Below are positions 1 through 11,528 of a stretch of DNA of 64,000 nucleotides, in pieces. The stretch is taken from the NCBI GenBank assembly GCA_963682055.1, contig OY821746.1, positions 29,206,481-29,270,480 on the forward strand, read 5' to 3'. The notes below the pieces were generated by a model. It did no database searches. It saw only the letters and a list, made by a program, of their open reading frames with translations, and was not told where the DNA came from. The DNA is from Primula veris (taxonomy: Eukaryota; Streptophyta; Magnoliopsida; Ericales; Primulaceae). The translations under genes and the position numbers were made by a program. Position 1 is the stretch's first letter, and the number at the start of each line of letters is the position of its first letter.

Positions 1-1774
1 TACTTTTTTATGCTGGTAGGATCCAAGTTATCAAGTCTGTTCTGTATAGTATGAGCATTTTTTGGTGCTCTCATTTCATTCTACCTGTCTGTGTTACTAG
101 GAAGATTGATCAAATTCTTTTTAAATTCCTTTGGAGGGGGTTTGGAGTTAGAGTGGCTTGAATTGACTTAAATTTCCCTTTAAAAGAAGGTGGTATAGGT
201 TTTAAAAATATTAAAATTTGGAACACTGCTTTGATTATCAAACTTATATCGAACCTTTGTGACCCTAGCAAGGACTCTCCATGAAAAAAATGGATTTACT
301 CCAATATCCTAAAAGAGAGGAGCATTTGGGTTGCTAACAATCCATCAAATTGTAGGTACTCTTGGAGGAAAATTCTCAAATTTAGAGAACATCTCAAAGA
401 GTTGGTTTTCTTCAAAGTTGGTAACAGTAACAATATCAAGCTTCGGTATGATAACTGGCTCAAGATTGGTTATATTCTTCCTAGGGCCCATACTAGAGCA
501 ATGGTTAATGATAATAGGCTTCATTTAGAGGCTAACCTGTCTGCCATTATTAGAGATAATACTTGGAACTGGCCTCACATCAATAATCCTGACATTATTA
601 GTATTAAAAGCTTGAATCATCCTACCATTTACAATGGTAGATGTGATAATTTAGCTTGGAGTCTCAATGATGATGGGTTCACAATTAAGGCTATGTGGAA
701 TCATTTGAGAGGTAAAAGGGCTCTTGTGAATTGGCATAAAATTATTTGGTTTAAAAACCATGTTCGCAAGTGCAGTGTGATTCTTTGGCAAACAATTTTA
801 AAAAGACTGCCTACAAATGACAAAGTGAGTGGCTGGTACACTAATGTTAACACTTGTTGTCATTTGTGCTACTCTCCTATGGAGGATTTGGATCACTTGT
901 TCTTTAAGTGTGACTTTGCAACTAGAGTTTTATATACCTTGTTATACAAAGCTGATTTTTCTGGTATCTTTGGAGTGAGTGGATTGTGTGGGCCAATAAT
1001 ATGTTCAAAGGTGACCATTTAGCTGATATGGTTGGGAAAATTATTCTCTTCATCTGTTTATTTTATTTGGAGGGAAATGAATAATAAAAAATAAGGTAAT
1101 GGTACCTCTGATATAGTTACTATTCTGTAGCAAATTGATTTTATTATTAAAATCAAGATTAGTAAATTAAATGGGATTCCTAAAAGTTACAAGAACTCCT
1201 ACATTCCTAATGCTTGGAACCTTGATTTAACTCATTAATTTGGTTGTTGTGCTTGTAGCAGTATTGTTTTTGTGGTTCTTGATGTCTAGGTTTCTACAGT
1301 TTGGATTGTTCTACAAGATTGTTAAGCAAGGCCGTGCTGGAAATGCTCACGGTATTATGTGAGCTAGGATTATGAAAATACTAATTTCTGTTGATTTGAA
1401 CTTGTATAGTGCGTAAGTGTTGTCTTCTTTGTTAGGATTTTATGGGGTTTCAAACTCATGTAAGGAAGAAATGTTGATGAATGAAGGATGGAGCTTGTCC
1501 TAACAGATATATTAGTTTCAAGAAGATGTGATTAGGAGATGCCGTCTAAATTCGTTCTCAGTACAATTGTTGTATGTACTTCTTTGATAAAAGAATCTCC
1601 AATGACTACTAATTGGGAAGCCTTATATTCTATCAATTCTCTATGTTTTTAGAGAATTTCGAGCTAGGTATTTGTATAATTTATTCTGGTCCTTAGCTAG
1701 CAAACTGTGTTATGCAAGGAATTTGTTTACTCTTATTGTTTTTTAATATAGTTACTTACCTTCCAAAAAAAAAA
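1..1774 (+). mobile_element. LINE-1 copy A: 3' part of an L1-type LINE
   Basis: This is the downstream end of a non-LTR retrotransposon: the tail of the reverse transcriptase (RT) region, then a zf-RVT zinc-binding domain, a 3' untranslated stretch and an A-run at about 1,765-1,774. The element enters from outside the window. Several tryptophan positions read TGA (for example near 161 and 283), so it is dead. No RNase H domain follows the zf-RVT, unlike LINE-2 and LINE-3, which suggests a different LINE clade. It is part of copy A of the segmental duplication; its twin is at about 40,270-42,270. Confidence 0.85.
402..1022 (+). pseudogene. LINE ORF2 fragment with zf-RVT domain
   Basis: This is a 206-residue open stretch of LINE ORF2. 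Its C-terminal part has the zf-RVT signature: a Trp-rich helix (W..IIWF), ILWQ...RLPT, then a CCHLC....E..DHLFF.C cluster that is expected to bind zinc. The domain normally sits C-terminal to the RT in plant L1 elements. The upstream part of the ORF is cut by in-frame TGA codons, so no functional ORF2 is encoded. The twin at 41,177-41,587 is shorter because of an extra Trp-to-TGA change near 41,129. Confidence 0.85.
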
Positions 1775-1924
1775 ACAAGTGTCAACTAAATATTGTTATG
1801 AAAAGAAACCAAAATCCTGTATCATGCATGTATGTTGGAAAAATCTTGACACACATTAGAATGAGCAACCGGAAATAGATAATGGAGGCATCTGTTGCAT
1901 AAAAAGAATTGAAGGAAGATATTT

Positions 1925-3852
1925 ATTTTTTGGTTCTTGTTGTCCCAAACAAATGATACAATCAAATGTCAATTAAATTTAAAGCAATCAATCACCCAGA
2001 AATTCTATTTTACCCGTAAATATTTGTTAACACCCATTTTACAACAAAACCAACTGAGCTTAATCTTTACAAACTAAAATTTAAAATAGGAACTATGGTT
2101 ATAGTTGTGGAGAACAGATCCAGCTCAGTAACAACAAAGAATACAAAATTGAAAGGAAAAATAACATAGACTAAACATGCTATTGTTGTGGAGTATCATT
2201 CAACAAACATAATTTTTAAGTCCATACTAGCTCAAAGTGATTAAATAATATATGACTATAGTTGAGCTAATAAGATCCGGCTCAGTAACCACAATGAAGA
2301 AATAAGATCTAAATTGACGAGGTACGAAAAGAGAACAATTATAGCAGTAGACTGATTATGAGCAAGATAACATAGACTTAACATACTATCAATAACATAT
2401 TTACGTAATTCATTGCATGAGAATTAATGTGATGCAACAAAACAAAACTGTAAATACGCTGAGGGGAAACAAATTTAGTTCAAAAATGGCCAAAACACAC
2501 AGCTGATCACATAAGGAATAATTTTACGGTTTCTGTAAAAAATAACAGTGTGGGGGACACAAAATCCAGTTACGGAAGTTTACTCATTATCACTGTGAGA
2601 ATAAATCATGGTTATAGTTATAGATATTTATATAATGGTCTTATACGTACCGGATGAAAGTCAAAAAATGAAACAGAAGTTCATTATAATGTAAATTAGT
2701 CTACGAGAGATAAAACGATGTAATTATAACAAATTTAAGAACAGATGGGAAAACTGTTTGGAAATAACGATATAAATGTAAAAATTCAGATTACTTTTTC
2801 CTAACTGCAGGTATCATTCCAGTCATGAGATTCTATTACGATAGTCAAATTGAGCTATAGTTTAACTGGTCGCTTCTACATAGCGAACTTAACTAGATTC
2901 AGGAATACTGATGGATTTTTTTGCTAATCATGAAAAACCATTGGCAACAAACAATAATCAGCAGAAGCATTAAAAGAAAAATAACAAATTTTAGTTCCAA
3001 TATACTTAAATTAACTTCAGGAAATTCTAATAATAACTGAACCTAGATGGTCTAATCAAATTAAATAAAAATAAAGCACCATCTTAGTTTTGAATATTCA
3101 CATTAAGGTGAGCAAATTTCTCGAAGAAGGCAAAATATTTTTGAAATCTAATAAATTCTGCTAATACCAATAAAGTCTGAAACTTTATCCAAACCCCAAA
3201 TCATATCCAGCAAAATTCAAACAGTAACAAATCTAATTAATACCAACACCCTCGTCAAAACACATCAATAAACATGAAGACATTGAGTTGTTCAGTTGTT
3301 CCTAATCAAATAGTGAAATTTAGAAAAATTAATATAGTAACCGAATTTGAATTATAATCCACACCAAATTCAGGAGAAACAATTTAATTCTGTTTTCTAG
3401 ACAATATTTTATATTTCCATGGCCAACGCCAATTCAAAAGGAAAAAACTAGGAATATTAATGATCATTTGGTACATATTTTCAGACCTGATTATCAAAAA
3501 CTCATGGATAAAGTCTCTTTTAAAATTATCTAAAATTGCTCAATGATGCTACTTTTTTTTTAAAAAAATTTGATGCTCGGGGTTTTTGTATTAAACATTA
3601 ACTTTCCTAAATAGTTATAATTTCAAGAACGAAATTAAAAATCAGAAAAGTTGGATTGGAAAATGAACTCATCATTTCAATTCACACTCAGTATGCATTT
3701 TGGAGCAAATCTATCAAAAAAAAAAAATCAGCTGAAAATGGATTTGTTTCAAAACCTATAATAACAAAAAAAGATTGTATAATTCTAATAATATAAAAGA
3801 TAAATTAATTCGAAAGGGACAAGGTTATAAAACCATAGACTAAAGAGAGTAC
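1925..3852 (-). repeat. Intron of a WRKY19-like gene copy (body off-window)
   Basis: This AT-rich sequence recurs, with the same order of blocks, in the introns of the two WRKY19-like genes in the window (42,290-44,800 and 60,130-62,893) and in relics at 48,240-50,592 and 52,980-53,240. On the minus strand it begins with a splice donor (CAG|GTACTC at 3,853/3,852), next to a CT-rich 5' UTR exon. I infer that it is the first intron of another family member whose coding exons lie left of the window or are lost. No ORF of note is inside it. Confidence 0.65.
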
Positions 3853-3901
3853 CTGATGAGGGAGAGAGAGAAAGAGAGATCAAGAGAGAGAGAGAGAGAG
3901 A
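3853..3901 (-). other. 5' UTR exon, WRKY19-like gene copy A
   Basis: On the minus strand this is a CT-dinucleotide-rich leader ending ...CTCATCAG followed by GTACTCTC, a good plant 5' splice site. The same exon and donor occur at 44,801 (copy B), 50,593 and 62,894. The GA/CT microsatellite is typical of plant leader exons. Conservation of the donor across four copies supports its being functional in the ancestor. Confidence 0.6.
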
Positions 3902-5134
3902 AATGAGGGTTATGCAAACGTATATTATGTATCGTGTATGTATTTGGAATTTATTGTCAATAATTAATGATATTACTACTAAAGTCTAAATCACGTGAAT
4001 TATTACAAGGTTTTGCTAATGCTTAGTTGTAAATAGGTAAGACTAATTAATTTGTTGTATTTATGCGATATTTTTCTAATCTAATTCCTTTATTTTAGAA
4101 ATACATTATAGTCTTACAAATACCGCGTTATATACATGTCCACGTTATTTTCAAATTTGGTCAATTAATTGTGTTGTATTTATCATTTATGCGATACTTT
4201 TCTTAATCTAATCCCTTTATTTTGGAAAAAAACATTAGTCACAGTAATAAATACCCGGTCAAATATATAAGTCCACGTTAATCTCTTTTTTCAATTTTGG
4301 TCAATCAATTTCGACCATGGTAATACCAATTGGTACAAATTAATTTTCTTAACATATTTTTGAAAGTATACCTGATATTTTCCATTTTTTATAAAAATAA
4401 TACTCCGTATACAAATAAAATTTTGGCATCTAAAAGAATCAATAATGATTCGCAAATAAAATAATTAAAATAGACCAAGTTTAATATTTCCAATTTTCAG
4501 ACTAAAGAAGGATATAAATAATGGTTGTAGTACGACTAAAAATAAGATAAATGGTGGGTGCTATTTAGAGCATTGGCAACTGAAATTCTAGAAGTGCATC
4601 TATTAGGTTAAATACATGAAAATGTAAGAAATTAGGTGTAAATCGGTTCATGTAAACAAAAAGGTAAACCAGACATCATGTATATGGTATAACTATTTGA
4701 GCTATACATTAGATGTGGTACTTTTAAGTATTACAATTCACATATGGTTAAATATTGTTCAGATGTAGAAAATATATATATATATATTTTTTAAATAATT
4801 AGTGGGAAGCCCACATTTTATTAATGAAAACCGGAGGGAAAAATAACCCCACAGTGAAAAAACAAAAGTAATTGTGAAGATATTTACAAACTTCGTGACC
4901 CCAAAAATATAATACCAAACTATTACACTCAATTGAATTAATAGAAACTTAAAATCCGAAAACTGAGAAGGTTGGATTCAATAGCATAGTGGAGTAAACT
5001 TGAGGGGCTAAAGTGATAATAGATGTAATAATAACATCTCTCTTCCCCACCTCTTCATTTCCACCTCTACATTTTTCTGAGAAAAAAAAGAACCCTAGGA
5101 GAGAGAAACTCTCCCTCGCCTTTCTTCTCCTACT

Positions 5135-5746
5135 TCATCTGACCCTTAGATTAGAAAGCCCTCTTGCCTCCGTTAAAATAATCCCTTTTAATAGTTTTGG
5201 AAAATTATCCAGACAAGAAGAAATGAGGTATTTCTCCCAATTAGCAAGTAAATCAGCAGCTTTGTTACCTTCTCGCATGACGTGCCTGAACTGGTATTCT
5301 CCATCCTTTAACAATTCTTTGATATAATAAAATAAGTCTAAAATCTTCCATGGACATTTATTTTTACCTTCTATTATATTAATTAATTGAAGAGAATCAC
5401 TCTCAATAATTAACTGTTTTTTTGGAGAGAATAGAAGGCCATAGTAGAGAGCTTGAAACTCAGAAAAAAGACTTGAATTGCTGTGTATAGACCTAGAAAA
5501 ACCCTTCACAAAAAGTCCTTTTTCATCTCTTATTAAACCCCCAATACCATTAAGGACCCCTGATTGTTGGAAACAGCCATCTATGTTAAGTTTCAAAAAC
5601 CCAATAGGAGGATGAAGCCACTTAATAAAGGTGACTTTTTTAATTTTCTTTTTGCCACTGAAAATAGAATAGGAGAAATCCTTCTCCCTATAACCAGATT
5701 GAATAATCAACTCTTCAGAATTTTTGATAATACTGCCTGTCTTCAT
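5135..5746 (-). pseudogene. LINE-3 RNase H domain
   Basis: This 203-residue open frame is the C-terminal RNase H-like domain (RVT_3 type) of LINE ORF2. Visible catalytic features in order: the first Asp in KLNIDG followed by a GGLIRD strand, the Glu in SEFQALYYGL, the Asp in IESDS, and the REGNKAADLLA end motif with its His/Asp region. The domain degrades RNA in RNA-DNA hybrids during reverse transcription. It is separated from the zf-RVT part (5,792-6,280) by a frame break. Confidence 0.85.
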
Positions 5747-5791
5747 TTTGATGTTCTCAAATTTACATGAACATCTAGATTTCCAAATATT

Positions 5792-6280
5792 CTAAATAAT
5801 AATAGAAGGTAGAACCTGGCAAATCTTTTTACCAGAAAAAGTCTTTTTCTTAATGATATAAGACCACCAGCTGTTAATTCTTCCATATAAAGAATTATTC
5901 TGAATAATTATTCTCCATTTTCTTTCAAAGTAGTTCCAGACTTCATTTGCAACTTTACCAGTACTAAATAGATGGTCAAATGTCTCTTCTGACATTTTAC
6001 AGCAACCACACATAGAAGCTATGCTAATACCAAATTTATACAGGTTGCAGTCCAGAGATACAGCTTTGTTAAAGAGTTTCCACATAAAGCAAGAGACTTT
6101 TAAAGGTATCAATTTGTTCCATATAAAATTGCTTCTCCAGTTTTCAATACCTACCTCTCTAGAAATTTCCCGTGCTGACTTAATAGTAAAATTCCCAAGA
6201 GTATTAGGTTTCCAAATAGATTTTACCCAATTTTCAACTGTAGTAGTATTATTATCAGTCACTTCTCTAACTTGAACCAT
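5792..6280 (-). pseudogene. LINE-3 zf-RVT domain
   Basis: This 162-residue frame has the zf-RVT signature: FIWNKLIPLKVSCFMWKL, then a CGCCKMSEETFDHLF cluster and VWNYFERKW. It lies between RT (upstream on the minus strand) and RNase H, the standard order in plant L1 ORF2. The usual Cys after DHLF is replaced (DHLFSTGKVA), a sign of decay. Frame breaks occur on both sides. Confidence 0.85.
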
Positions 6281-6391
6281 TCTACACCAAGTATTATTTC
6301 CTTTTTTAATAGGAATGTCTTATGGTAGCTTATTTCTACAATATTTAGCCTTCATAAATGTGGACCACAAAGAATCTATTGTTTTGAATTT

Positions 6392-8377
6392 TCACCAAAG
6401 TTTCATAGCAAATGCTTTTGATATATCATGAAAGCTTTTAATATTCAAACCCCCTTCTTTCACAGGTGTACAAACTTTGCTCCATCTAACCCAATGAAAC
6501 TTATTTTTACCATTTTTATTCCCCCAGAAAAAATTGGATAATATAAGATATATTCTTTTAATCACTTGTAAAGGTGGGTTCATAGCTGCCAATGTATATA
6601 TAGGTATAGATTGAAGAACATGCCTTATAAAAATTAATTTTCCACCCAGATTTAACCAATTACCCTTCCAAGTAGACAACTTACTTCTAACTTTTAGAAT
6701 TAATTCATGAAACAGTATACACTTTTTATGCCCAGAGTATAATTTGCAGCCAAGATAAGTAAAATGAGGATTCTTACTTGTAATGTTCAGAACTTTACAT
6801 ATTTTCCTTTTTTGAATTGTACTGACACTCTTTGATAAATAGACAGAACTTTTGTCTAAACTTATTTCTTGACCAGAATCTTTATTGTAACATTGTAGAG
6901 TGTTGCTTATATGTTTGATGGAGTGGAGATCTGCTGAGCTAAATATAATCAGATCATCAGCAAAAGCCAGGTGAGTGATAATAGGACTTCCAATAGGAGC
7001 TTTAAAAGCTGACCACCTTTTGTTGTCAATTAAATAATTTAAGTTCCTGCTTAACACTTCAGAACAAATAATAAATAGACTAGAGGATAGAGGATCCCCC
7101 TGTCTAAGACCATTTCTGGGAATGAAAAGCTCAGTAGGATATCCATTCACCAATATAGAAGTATGATTTCCAGAAATAATTCTCCATACTAGGTCTATAA
7201 ACTTCTCTGAAAAACCCATTTTCCTTAAAGTAGAAATGAGAAAATGCCAAGATATTCTGTCATAAGCTTTTTTCATATCTAACTTTAAAGCAATATTTTT
7301 ACCACTAGTCTTTTTACTAAGAGTTGAAATAAATTCCTGGGCTAGGAGAATATTGTCCACTATATCTCTAGATTTGACAAAGCCACTTTGATTTTCAGAA
7401 ATAATTAAGGCAATAAATAAGCAAATCTAGAAGCCATAATTTTAGAGATGATCTTACTGCAGAATGTACATAAGCTGATAGGTCTGAATTCAGCAAACTT
7501 CTTTGGTTTTACCTTCTTTGGAATAAGAGCAATAACAGTGGTAGAGAGAGATTTAGGTAGTAGATTACCCATGAAAAAAAAGAATAATAGCTTGGATGAC
7601 ATCTTCTCCAATTAGGTCCCAACATGAAACAAAGAACTGTCCTGTGAAACCATCAATACCTGGTGCACTAGATTTACTAAGAGAAAACACAGCTTCTTTT
7701 ATCTCATCTTTAGATGGATCTTTGTCCAATAGATTATTGAACTCTTCAGAGATTAATAAAGGAATTTTATTCAAACTTGAATATTCAAAACACTGAGATT
7801 GTTCTGCTGCTAATAGGCTTTGAAAATAAACAGTAGCCTCTCTTTTAATAGCCTCTAGATCTCTAATACAAGAACCATCTTCTAATTCTATTTCACCAAT
7901 AGCACACTTCATTCTTCTTTTCTTAACTATACTGTGATAAAATTTAGTATTAGCATCCCCCTGTAAAACCCATTTCAAATTAGCTTTTTGGGCCAAATAT
8001 TTCTCTTCTGTACTAAGTTTAGCTTTAAGAATAGCTTTCTTCTTATTGAGCTCCATTCTATTGGCAGGTGATGGACTCATTTCAAATATTTGCTCTGTCC
8101 TCAAGAGATTATCTTCAGCTTTTATGACTTCTTGGAAAATATTTCCAAAGGTAATATGATTCCATTCTTTCAATTTCTTTCTAGTAGCTTTTAAATTAGA
8201 GGTAAGATTTTCCAAAGCATTAGAATTAGAACTAGGAACCCAAACATCTTTCACTAAATCTTGAAAACCATCTTGGTCTACCCAGAAATTTTGAAAAATG
8301 AACCTTCTAGGGCTGTTGACTTGAACCATCTGTAATTTTAGCAATAAAGAACTGTGGTCTGAAGTAGCTTTACTCAA
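6392..8377 (-). pseudogene. LINE-3 reverse transcriptase (broken)
   Basis: Three overlapping or adjacent open pieces cover the RT. Residues at 7,565-8,377 carry the linker and the APGIDGFTGQF start of the palm/finger region. 7,405-7,611 carries ALIPK...FRPISLC. 6,392-7,360 carries LKLDMKKAYDRISW, then NGLRQGDPLSS, and the catalytic FADDLIIFS box. All core RT motifs are recognisable, but frameshifts near 7,565-7,611 and 7,361-7,405 separate them. The thumb region runs to about 6,400. Confidence 0.88.
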
Positions 8378-8436
8378 ATGATCTAGGTAAATGTTGCAAA
8401 ATAAATTGGCAAATTCTTGATTAAATAAGATCTTAT

Positions 8437-8601
8437 CTATTCAAATATAGCATCCAACCCATTACGCTTATTCCACCAAGTATATTTAGAACCACTATAG
8501 ATAGCTTCTGTAACACCCAAATTATTCACACAAGACAAATAACCATTAGCTGAATTAATATTGATAGGCAAACCCCCAATTTTGTCTTCTTCAGATGAAA
8601 C
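8437..8601 (-). pseudogene. LINE-3 endonuclease C-terminal fragment
   Basis: This is the last part of the apurinic-like endonuclease domain that precedes RT in L1 elements: GGLPIN, then the YTWWNKRNGLDAIFE segment typical of the end of the plant LINE endonuclease. A stop codon follows before the linker to RT. The upstream catalytic part is missing because the element is truncated at 8,601, after which flanking DNA continues the open frame by chance. Confidence 0.75.
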
Positions 8602-8786
8602 AGAAAATATATATTTAGACCATACATATATATTTAAAATAATCTTTTGTATAAAACGCAATATAATTCATCTGTAAAATAGATAATGTATATATAAGAG
8701 GTTGAAAGTGTAAAAAAATATGATCATTTTACATGAAATAGTGGAAATGGAATTACATGATAAATATATACCTAATTACATACGCC

Positions 8787-10216
8787 TTTTTTTTTTTAAT
8801 CAAAAAAGCACACACTTTTATTAATGATAAAGTAACTTGTACAAAACTCCCCCCACAAGGTCATTCAAAGTGTGATTGAAAGGTACAAACCCATTAAAAG
8901 TATGAGATACGAGATCATTCGGCAGAGATTTTTCGTTAGCCATTTTCTTTTTACTTTTATTCTTCTTCTTTTTATCTGATTTGACTCTTTCGGAGCAATT
9001 AAATTTTTGTTTGAAGTCTCGTTTGAAACCCCTTCCAAGGGAGGGGAGTTCTATTTGTCTAAATTTGTTGGAGTTTTTCTACAAGCAACTATTGAATATG
9101 CAATACCTACAACCTTGAATTTTCCAGGTTCAAAAACCATGGCATTGGGGGATAACTTTGACATAGGAAATTGTTCAGTCAATACTTCATTATCCACCTC
9201 TGCAATTGTTTCCTTTATAGGAAGTATGATCTTTACTCATTTCTTGTTCGAGTATAGCATTAGAAGGCCCAACTACGTCCCCATACTCATTTAAATTTTC
9301 AAGACCAGAAAAGGAGTTTTATACAAGAGTTAACTCGTTAGTGTCACTCGAATGAACTCCCTTGTTGCCCTCAATGCTTTTCGTAGTTGTGACTACAACT
9401 AAATTATTAGCAGTTAAGTTGTGCTCAGTTATACTAACCTTATCAAGCTCATGTGAATTATTAACATCTCCATCTTTCTTTGTCGGTACCAACTGGCTGC
9501 CATTTACCTTGAACCTTTTTGAAAAAAAATATTATTATTATTTTTCTCTTTTCCCCTACCTTAGAAATTTCCACAACTATTCTGTTTGCAACCAGTTTCT
9601 TATTTGGAAGCCCTTTCTTTGTATTTTGTTGTCCAACAACATTACTCATACTCGAACAACTAACCCCATTAATATTCAATCCAACTTTGTCAAACTTTGA
9701 TATACTGCTGCATTGTGCTTCAAAGGCTTTAGTGCCAGCATAAACTCCTTTATTCTCAATTCTTCTTGAATCCCTCTCCACTCAACTTTGTTCATGTCCT
9801 TCTCGAGTATCAAATGGAATTCTAGTACACTCATATCTATCATGTCCTTGCAAATAACAATGAGTGCAATATTTGGTGTATCTTTCATAAACAATTTCTT
9901 GCCAAAAACCATCATCTAATGACTGGCCTATCCATATGTGTCACCCTTGTCTTAGTTAAGTCTACCTCCACACAGACTCTTGCAAAAGGTGGCCTCGCAT
10001 GAGCCAAAGTAGCATTATCCACACCCAAAAATTTACCAACAGCCTCAGTTATGGCTTTTGATATGAATGAACACACAAGTTTAGTGGTAATAAGGGCATT
10101 TTAATCTAAACAGAGGCCAAAGAGGATTCTCGAAAAAGTGAAAAATTCCTAGTCCATTTGAACAAATAAAACATGGCCCCGTCCATTTCATGGGAGGTTT
10201 TTGTCCACGTCTTCAG
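8787..10216 (-). mobile_element. ORF1-only LINE, copy A (5'-truncated)
   Basis: This matches the element at 45,750-48,081. The poly-T/AATC start (the 3' tail on the minus strand) is at about 8,787. The basic C-terminal tail region, the middle linker, the CCHC knuckle region (near 9,870) and the C-terminal half of DUF4283 (to about 10,216) follow. It lacks the N-terminal half of ORF1 because the duplication ends there, and about 360 bases near the 3' end are deleted. Stops and frameshifts break all frames, so no product is expected. Confidence 0.8.
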
Positions 10217-10871
10217 GATTATAAAATACTTTTATTTGACTTTTTAGTAGATTGACTTTTTATTATGTTGAATATTTATATTTTGATTTATCAAATTATA
10301 GAATTTTATGTATATTTGGAGGGATAAATATGTATTTTATTAGCCTATGGAGTGTGTGAGTTGTGTGCAAGTTGTGAATCTAGCCTATGCAGTGTGTAAT
10401 TAGGAAAATTCACGCAAACGGGTTGAATTTGAAGATTGATTTGGAAGATGACAATAACAACACTCTTACCGAATTGTTAACGTTTTGAGAGGCTTGGTGG
10501 AGCGAGTCGAGGAGAAAAATTACAAAACTAAACTTTTTGAGGATAATATATTTGATGAATTGTTTTAACCTTACATTGTCCAAGTATAGAATTAAGGCAT
10601 GTCTTTGTAAGGTCATGATATATCTCCCATTCAGGTTGGTCTATGTGGATGAGTCGAAGATACCAATCTCCTCTCCTCTCTTATCTCAGGATATGGTAGA
10701 TTTTTCAAAAGATCGAGCCATTGTCCAAACCAAGCTTAACTTACAGAGCCCATCCTATAGAATAAGTACATTGTAAACAGAGAGAAACAAGAAACGATAA
10801 AATATAGAGTTACTTTTTCACTTTGGTGTTATGATTATATAGCTGTCGTATGACATAGATATGATGCATTT
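10217..10871. other. No gene seen
   Basis: This is AT-rich sequence after the right edge of duplication copy A. Open frames here are short and have no recognisable domain or splice context. Confidence 0.6.
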
Positions 10872-11231
10872 AGTCCAAATTTTATACCTCTATTCTTTAT
10901 CACATTCCGTATCTCCTTACTTATTTTCATTCAAAATTTAAAATTTCACAACTTTTTCCGCAATTTTATAAGATTTTATGATATATTGTATTCAAATTTT
11001 TAAGCATTTGGACATAATAATATTTTAGACAATTTTTCTAAGATTTAATATTTAATTTACACTAATTTATACATTTATTCCAAAATAAATTGCGTGTGAG
11101 TTTTCTTTTAAAAATAATTATTGGAATGTATTGATGCATGTGTTATAGTAATTTGATAATTTTTGTCCGATTTTTTATAACAAATTTTTAGGAACACGGA
11201 AGAGCATAGAGTGCGTATTCTAATTTGAGTC
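10872..11231 (-). mobile_element. Diverged Mutator-type MITE
   Basis: The whole segment is the reverse complement of the 366-bp MITE at 43,145-43,510, with many substitutions but the same blocks in the same order. Termini read AGTCCAAATTT... and ...AATTTGAGTC, decayed versions of the GAGTCCAAATCT inverted repeat. The flanking 9-mers (10,863-10,871 and 11,232-11,240) match at 7 of 9 bases, consistent with an old 9-bp TSD. It has no coding capacity. Confidence 0.7.
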
Positions 11232-11368
11232 GATGCGTCTTAATGAATGTCTGGTAGCAATTAAAGATGTACTAATTGCACCGACAACAATGAATAGTAA
11301 TCCATTTCTATTGGGACCGACCTTGCCGGACTAATTTAATATTATTAAGTTGTACGTTAAAAATATAG

Positions 11369-11528
11369 ATGTAATTTTGATCGGTTAAGAATTTGTAATA
11401 AAATTATCGGAATAATTTTTTTTAAAATTTAATCATATAATTCAAATGTTAAATTTTATGATTAGATTTAAAAAAAATATCATTTTGATAATTTTGATAC
11501 AAATTATAATCTGATTAAAATTGTACAT
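11369..11528. repeat. Long imperfect palindrome (foldback element)
   Basis: The two halves of this roughly 160-bp AT-rich segment are imperfect reverse complements (ATGTAATTTTGATCGG... against ...CTGATTAAAATTGTACAT), centred near 11,448. The RNA or single strand would form one long hairpin. It resembles a small MITE, but I cannot define a TSD. Confidence 0.6.

Larger units (their letters stand above)
4780..8601 (-). mobile_element. LINE-3: 5'-truncated L1-type LINE with 13-bp TSD
   Basis: A 3,822-bp insertion on the minus strand is flanked by the exact 13-bp repeat AGAAAATATATAT (4,767-4,779 and 8,602-8,614). Copy B has that site once (45,564-45,576), so both ends are certain. Domain order on the minus strand is endonuclease C-terminus (from 8,601), RT, zf-RVT, RNase H, then 3' UTR. 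The 5' end is truncated inside the endonuclease, as is usual for target-primed insertion. Several stops and frameshifts break ORF2, so it is inactive. The 3' end abuts an AT-rich TA/T tract. Confidence 0.95.
1..10216. repeat. Segmental duplication, copy A
   Basis: Bases 1-4,779 and 8,602 to about 10,216 repeat 40,566-45,576 and 45,577 to about 47,536 almost base for base, with scattered substitutions and indels. The order is the same: LINE-1 tail, gene intron with GA-rich 5' UTR exon, then ORF1-only LINE. Copy A differs by a 3.8-kb LINE insertion (4,780-8,601), loss of roughly 360 bases inside the ORF1 element, and loss of about 75 bases near 3,570. It keeps about 170 bases near 4,060-4,230 that copy B lacks. 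The left end lies outside the window; the right end falls inside the ORF1 element, where similarity stops near 10,216. Confidence 0.9.

Noticed and set aside
5013..5327. Plus-strand open frame across the LINE-3 RNase H region
   Set aside because: It runs antisense to a recognisable RNase H domain; no splice or domain evidence.
1..10216. The plus-strand LINE tail (1-1,774), LINE-3 and the ORF1 element as one broken LINE
   Set aside because: They differ in strand, in the presence of RNase H and in end points. LINE-3 and the ORF1 element each have independent insertion boundaries.
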